Shown here piece by piece: positions 59,528 to 64,000 of a DNA stretch of 64,000 bases (position 1 is the stretch's first letter; every line of letters starts with the position of its first letter). Made by a program: the position numbers and the translations under genes. The notes beneath the pieces are model-generated. The model ran no database searches, was not told the DNA's origin, and saw only the letters and a program-made list of their open reading frames with translations. The stretch is taken from assembly GCA_001769275.1 (NCBI GenBank), contig MEOQ01000005.1:62001-126000 (forward strand). The letters are read 5' to 3'. The stretch comes from Bacteroidetes bacterium GWF2_43_63 (GTDB taxonomy: Bacteria; Bacteroidota; Bacteroidia; Bacteroidales; DTU049).

Positions 59528-61660
59528 ATGAAAAGACTTTTCTTATTCCTCATTTTGCCAATTCTGGCACTGAATGCAGCTTTTTCGCAAAAACAGACGC
59601 TGTCGCTGGAGCAAATGTTTACAGACCGAAGCTTGTATCCCGGCTATGTGTCGGGCTTGCAGCCACATTTCTCGCAGAGTTACTTTACATACTCTTCTGA
59701 TGAATATGAATTGAAAAAGGTGGATGCAAAAGGAAAAGAAACTGTGCTGTTTTCGCTTGCAGATCTTAATGCAGCTCTCTCAGGCGCTGGTGTTGCCGAG
59801 ATGAAATATTTCCCCGAATATGAGTGGATGAATGATTCAAAAATCCGAATCGTTGAGGCAAATAAATGGATTGAAGTTGATGTGAACTTGAAAAAAGCTG
59901 AGGTAAGAAACTCCTGGAATAAAGAAGCGAAAAACCTTGATATGAGCCCATTGAACAACATTGCGGCTTATACCATCGATAACAATTTGTTCATTTCTGT
60001 TGGTGGTGCCGAAAAAGCCATTACTGCTGAAACCAATAAAGGGATTGTTTGTGGTCAGACCGTTCACCGCAATGAGTTCGGAATTGAAAAAGGTATTTTC
60101 TGGTCGCCGAAAGGAAACATGCTGGCTTTCTACAGAATGGATGAAACCATGGTCACAGATTATCCGCTGGTTGACATCAATGCGCGTGAGGCCGAATTGG
60201 CGAATACAAAGTATCCCATGGCTGGAATGACCAGTCATCAGGTGACACTGGGTGTTTATAACATTACCGCTGGGAAAACTGTTTTCATGAAAACCGGCGA
60301 ACCTAAGGAACAATATCTCACCAACATCAGCTGGAGCCCTGATGAGAAGTTTGTTTTCATAGGTATGTTGAATCGTGATCAGAATCATCTGAAATGGAAC
60401 CAATATGATGCTTCGACCGGCGATTTTATAAAAACATTGTTTGAGGAAAAAAGCGATCGCTATGTTGAACCAGCGACACCGTTTGTTTTTTTGCCAGGGT
60501 CAGCCGATAAATTTATTTGCCAAAGCCAGCGCGACGGATATAATCACTTATATCTTTTCAATACCGAAGGAAAACTCTTGAAGCAGCTTACAAGCGGTTC
60601 GTGGATGGTTACGGAGTTTGGTGGATTTGATGCGAAAGGTGAAAAAATATGGTTCACTGCAACAAAGGACTCGCCGCTTGAAAATCATGCCTATATTTTG
60701 AATATTAAAGATGGAAAAATTACGAAAATTACTGCTGAGTCAGGTACTCATACAGTCTTCCTGACAAAGGATTTTTCATTGGTGTGTGACTATTTTTCAT
60801 CAGTTACGATGGCTGCATCGTGCAGTATGAAAACAACTGCGGGAAAAGAAATAAAATCTTTACTGAAGAATGAAAACCCGCTTGAAGACTATGCTGTACC
60901 GACTCCGGAATTTTTAACGCTTAAGGCAGAGGACGGAACACCGCTCTACGGGCGACTTTTGAAGCCAGTTGATTTTGATTCGACCAAACAATATCCTGTG
61001 ATTGTGTATGTATACGGAGGCCCGCATGCACAGCTGGTTAACAACAGTTGGACGGGAGGTGCGGGTATGTTTCTGTATTACCTTGCATCGAAAGGATATA
61101 TTGTATTTACGCTCGACAACAGAGGTTCGGCGAATCGCGGACTGAATTTCGAAAGCGCCATTTTCCGCAACTGTGGGACTGTTGAAGTTGATGACCAGAT
61201 GGTAGGTGTCAATTGGCTCAAAAGCAAGTCCTGGGTCGATCAAACCCGCATGGGCGTTCATGGTTGGAGCTATGGCGGATTTATGACCATCAGTATGATG
61301 CTCAAACAGCCGGGTGTCTTTAAAGCTGCGGTGGCCGGTGGTCCGGTGATTGACTGGAAATATTATGAAGTGATGTACGGCGAACGCTACATGGATACAC
61401 CCGAGTCAAACCCCGATGGATACAAGAATGCAGCACTTACCAATTATGCAGACAAACTTGATGGTCGCTTATTGATCATACAGGGGTATCAGGATGCGAC
61501 CGTGGTTCCGCAGCATTGCCTTTCGTTTCTTGAAGCGTCAATCAAAGCTGGTAAACTGGTCGATTTTTTCATGTATCCGAATCATGAGCACAATGTACGC
61601 GGCAAAGACCGGCTGCATTTGTACAGGATGATTGATCAGTATTTTGAGGATCATTTGTAA
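59528..61660 (+). CDS. S9 family peptidase, dipeptidyl peptidase IV-like
   Basis: A 710-residue exported serine peptidase that removes dipeptides, typically Xaa-Pro, from peptide ends. Signal peptide to about residue 21 (ALNAAFSQ). Residues about 60-460 form the DPPIV N-terminal beta-propeller (NMLAFYRMDETMVTDYPLVD, in part). The C-terminal alpha/beta hydrolase domain has VYVYGGPHAQLV, the nucleophile Ser581 in GWSYGGFM, an Asp in GYQDATVVPQH and the His in YPNHEHNVRG. Full family length. The enzyme probably acts in the periplasm on peptides. Confidence 0.95.
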   Translation: MKRLFLFLILPILALNAAFSQKQTLSLEQMFTDRSLYPGYVSGLQPHFSQSYFTYSSDEYELKKVDAKGKETVLFSLADLNAALSGAGVAEMKYFPEYEWMNDSKIRIVEANKWIEVDVNLKKAEVRNSWNKEAKNLDMSPLNNIAAYTIDNNLFISVGGAEKAITAETNKGIVCGQTVHRNEFGIEKGIFWSPKGNMLAFYRMDETMVTDYPLVDINAREAELANTKYPMAGMTSHQVTLGVYNITAGKTVFMKTGEPKEQYLTNISWSPDEKFVFIGMLNRDQNHLKWNQYDASTGDFIKTLFEEKSDRYVEPATPFVFLPGSADKFICQSQRDGYNHLYLFNTEGKLLKQLTSGSWMVTEFGGFDAKGEKIWFTATKDSPLENHAYILNIKDGKITKITAESGTHTVFLTKDFSLVCDYFSSVTMAASCSMKTTAGKEIKSLLKNENPLEDYAVPTPEFLTLKAEDGTPLYGRLLKPVDFDSTKQYPVIVYVYGGPHAQLVNNSWTGGAGMFLYYLASKGYIVFTLDNRGSANRGLNFESAIFRNCGTVEVDDQMVGVNWLKSKSWVDQTRMGVHGWSYGGFMTISMMLKQPGVFKAAVAGGPVIDWKYYEVMYGERYMDTPESNPDGYKNAALTNYADKLDGRLLIIQGYQDATVVPQHCLSFLEASIKAGKLVDFFMYPNHEHNVRGKDRLHLYRMIDQYFEDHL

Positions 61661-61702
61661 ATACGAGATCAGAAATACAAGATCAGAAATACGAAATCAG
61701 TG
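61661..61702. repeat. three-copy 14-base tandem repeat
   Basis: The unit ATACGAGATCAGAA occurs about three times with small changes right after the DPP-IV-like gene stop. The rest of the gap to 61875 holds no gene. Confidence 0.6.
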
Positions 61703-61875
61703 GAAATGTGCTGCCCTCGTAAAACGTGACGTGTTCGCCGATGTGGCGCGTTGCGCCTGTGGGAATATGAGCGACGTTTTGAGATGCGAAAATTTTCAGC
61801 AATCCTTTTACCTGATTTATTATCGAATCACAGGAAAATTATTGTGTGAGAAAACAGATCAAATCTGTTAAACGA

Positions 61876-64000
61876 CTATTTCACAAACCTCATAGTTTGC
61901 ACTCCGCTTTCAGTCTGAATCTTCACAAAATAAATACCAGCCTCATATTGGCTGACATCAATGGTATTCTTCGCGCCGGACATGTTATCCTGCTTTAACA
62001 GTTGCCCTTGCGAATTTGTGATAGAAATCAGATAGTTTTGATTGTATGAAGATTCAATGAATAATTCACGTTCAGCCGGGTTGGGATAAATGATAAACGG
62101 ATTGTTGTTAGAATCATCAATGCCTGCAATTACTGATGCAAGATAGTTTGAACGTACAAGGTGATCCGCTTTTGCTGAGCAATCGGGTGTTTCGAATCCT
62201 ATGAAAAACTTCACAAACAACGGTGAGGGGCTCGGGTAATTATAAAAATATGTATTGCCTGGCACACTGCCAATTTGAATCACTTGACCACTGTTCATAA
62301 TTCCATACAGACTATAGTTTGCAACAGGCAGACCTTCATAAGCGCTCCATGTAAAACCATACGTGTTCGATGGCTGATCGTATGCGCTGAGCAAGGTAAT
62401 TGTTTTGTGATAATCAGACATAATTCCTTCATTACTACAACTGTCTGTCACTGTAATTTTATAACTATTGCTCATTGCTTGAGGGTTCGAATTTGTGTCA
62501 ATAAAGTTAGTTGTGGTCGAAGGCACTTGCCCAATTAGATCAAAAATATTGGTGGACACCTCGCTATAGATATATATACTGTCCGATCCCGTAGGAGGCG
62601 TATCCCACACAATTTTATTTTTATATGTGAGTGTGTCAAACTCAACATAGCAGATGTTATGATTAAATACTTCAGAATACGTGAATAATGCAGTCAAATT
62701 CACATTATTGGTGGCTGTAAATGAGTATGATGAGTTAAATGAGACGGTATTCGATCCGATTAACCATTTGACAAATGAATAACAGGAAGATGCAGGCGTA
62801 GCTGTTACTGTAACGGATTGATTATATGTATATGTGCCAGCTCCACTAACAAATCCTTGATTTGCTGGATTTGCTGTAGTGGTAATGATATATGACTTGG
62901 GGGTAAAGTTGGCGATCAGACTCCTGTCGCCATTAACGGTAAAAGAATAGACTGAATTTGTTGACACCACAGTTACATTTTCTGTCCAATTGGCAAATGT
63001 GTAATGAGAATCTGGTGTCGCAGTAAGAGTATCTATTAATCCCAATCCACAGGGCCCTGATCCGGTAATGCTTCCTGCACCTGAAGGATTAACTAAAACA
63101 TTAATAGTATGAATCAGGGGTAGTTTAACAATCCAATAGTCCCTATCCCCGTGATTTCCGGTCACATCCCCATCGGTTGAATTGCTATAACCAGCCACAA
63201 TATATCCGTAATCGGAAGTTTGTTGGATAGAATAGGTAATCTCTTCATTACTACCCCCTAGTAATTTGTGCCACAGGATATTACCGGTTGAGTTTAGTTT
63301 AATAATGCAATAATCAATTCCACCATGATGAATTCCGGACATGTCTCCATCGTTTGAACTGGTTACTCCCGCAACAATGAAACCCCCATCTGAAGTTTGT
63401 TGGATAGAAGTAGCAACATCAGCCCCACTTCCCCCTAATGATTTTTGCCAGATTGTATCACCTACTGGGCTTAACTTAACAATCCAATAGTCGTCAGAGC
63501 CATTATTCCCGGTAACGTCGCTATCATTTGATCCGCTATAACCGGCAACAATAAATCCCCCATCGGAGGTTTGTTGGATTGAATAAGCTACATCTGTGCC
63601 ACTACCACCTAAGGATTTTTGCCACATTAGAACTCCTGAAGAATTTAATTTAATGATCCAATAGTCTTCATTGCCATGATTTTCTGTTACATCACCATTT
63701 GTTGAAGAGCTCACGCCTGCAACAATATATCCTCCATCAGATGTTTGTCTAATTTGATAGGCAAAATCGTCTCCACTTCCACCCAATGACTTCTGCCAAA
63801 TAAGGGTTCCAGATGAATTGAGTTTAACAATCCAACAATCAAAATTACCATGGTTTCCCGTTACATCACCATTAGTAGATTGGCTAGATCCTGCTATTAT
63901 ATATCCTCCATCGGAGGTCTGTTGGATAGTAGAAGTATAATCTTGTGAGCTCCCTCCTATTGATTTTTGCCATATAATAGTTCCAGAAGAGCTTAATTTA
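61876..64000 (-). CDS. repeat-rich T9SS-secreted protein (5' end outside the window)
   Basis: The 3' part of a larger gene; the frame is open to the window edge with no start codon needed inside (the first TTG at 63786 is internal). From the N-terminal side: five 58-residue repeats with QTSDGGYIVAG and DYWIVKLNSSG as cores, matching beta-propeller-like repeats; two bacterial repeat units of the InlB_B type (GAGSITGSG and CYSFVKW); a fibronectin-like region; and a T9SS sorting domain (IIYPNPAERELFIE, then YEAGIYFVKI and MRFVK). It is a surface or secreted protein, perhaps an adhesin or a glycan-binding protein; no enzyme domain is visible in the part present. Confidence 0.88.
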   Translation of the reverse strand, partial: KLSSSGTIIWQKSIGGSSQDYTSTIQQTSDGGYIIAGSSQSTNGDVTGNHGNFDCWIVKLNSSGTLIWQKSLGGSGDDFAYQIRQTSDGGYIVAGVSSSTNGDVTENHGNEDYWIIKLNSSGVLMWQKSLGGSGTDVAYSIQQTSDGGFIVAGYSGSNDSDVTGNNGSDDYWIVKLSPVGDTIWQKSLGGSGADVATSIQQTSDGGFIVAGVTSSNDGDMSGIHHGGIDYCIIKLNSTGNILWHKLLGGSNEEITYSIQQTSDYGYIVAGYSNSTDGDVTGNHGDRDYWIVKLPLIHTINVLVNPSGAGSITGSGPCGLGLIDTLTATPDSHYTFANWTENVTVVSTNSVYSFTVNGDRSLIANFTPKSYIITTTANPANQGFVSGAGTYTYNQSVTVTATPASSCYSFVKWLIGSNTVSFNSSYSFTATNNVNLTALFTYSEVFNHNICYVEFDTLTYKNKIVWDTPPTGSDSIYIYSEVSTNIFDLIGQVPSTTTNFIDTNSNPQAMSNSYKITVTDSCSNEGIMSDYHKTITLLSAYDQPSNTYGFTWSAYEGLPVANYSLYGIMNSGQVIQIGSVPGNTYFYNYPSPSPLFVKFFIGFETPDCSAKADHLVRSNYLASVIAGIDDSNNNPFIIYPNPAERELFIESSYNQNYLISITNSQGQLLKQDNMSGAKNTIDVSQYEAGIYFVKIQTESGVQTMRFVK
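63110..64000 (-). repeat. 174-base tandem repeat region
   Basis: In-frame tandem repeats of about 174 bases (58 codons) inside the T9SS gene: five complete or nearly complete units plus a partial one at the window edge. Motifs like CCATCGGAGGTTTGTTGGAT recur at about 63208, 63385, 63556, 63731 and 63905. Units differ by scattered substitutions. Confidence 0.8.

Noticed and set aside
63110-64000. Regular repeats taken as a possible CRISPR array
   Set aside because: The period is about 174 bases, in frame and translated as protein repeats; there are no short identical repeats with unique spacers.
1-64000. Search for tRNA, rRNA, tmRNA and riboswitches in intergenic regions
   Set aside because: No cloverleaf, rRNA-like block or known riboswitch motif was recognised by eye; a covariance-model search (tRNAscan, Infernal with Rfam) would be needed to be sure.

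Overview
The window comes from a member of the Bacteroidota (Bacteroidetes), probably a free-living or uncultured lineage with a type IX secretion system (T9SS). The evidence is several secreted proteins ending in T9SS C-terminal sorting domains, a gliding-motility-associated C-terminal domain protein paired with a PorP/SprF protein, ECF sigma factors with membrane-bound partners, many lipoproteins, and promoters of the Bacteroidota form TTTG-N19/21-TAnnTTTG with almost no Shine-Dalgarno sequences. No rRNA, tRNA, CRISPR array, prophage or transposase gene was seen.

Layout. 1-9 kb: DNA-3-methyladenine glycosylase, a DUF2061 membrane protein, an AraC/GyrI-like regulator, two large T9SS-exported proteins and a NUDIX hydrolase. 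9-17 kb: a PorP/SprF plus CHU_C/SprB-repeat secretion pair, a TPR-LytTR membrane regulator, a YqeY-like protein and a MATE transporter. 17.5-22 kb: an accessory locus with a miniature leader gene, lipoproteins, a truncated gene copy and a 738-residue T9SS protein. 22-24 kb: ECF sigma / membrane partner / secreted beta-solenoid operon. 24.4-34.7 kb: housekeeping genes (purL, SDR, recQ, amidohydrolase, ArsR-type regulator). 34.9-38.4 kb: ferredoxin, the yceD-rpmF-fabH cluster and a WD40 protein. 38.5-41.5 kb: a second ECF sigma / membrane partner / GIN-domain operon. 41.7-49.3 kb: a second accessory locus that starts with the same promoter-leader as the 17.6 kb locus, then a tail-fibre-like protein, a DUF5060 glycoside hydrolase with T9SS tail, and a lipoprotein plus outer-membrane protein pair that is present twice, with a truncated hydrolase copy in between. 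49.4-61.7 kb: an MlaEF-type ABC transporter with CvpA, serS, a TPR protein, rsmA, meaB, a thioredoxin-like protein, GGGP synthase and a DPP-IV-like peptidase. The right end holds the 3' part of a repeat-rich T9SS protein whose start lies outside the window.

The most unusual material is (i) the two accessory loci that share a duplicated promoter and leader gene, one reduced to a 67-residue internal-deletion form, with duplicated or truncated cargo genes behind them; (ii) a pair of about 220-bp, highly structured, MITE-like elements at 24.4 and 56.9 kb in opposite orientation; and (iii) two parallel three-gene ECF operons, each ending in a secreted beta-solenoid protein. Several gene starts were moved to internal ATG codons, and two short genes (a 55-residue ferredoxin and ribosomal protein L32) were found by reading the sequence directly. 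All functional assignments are from reading the sequence; no database search was possible.
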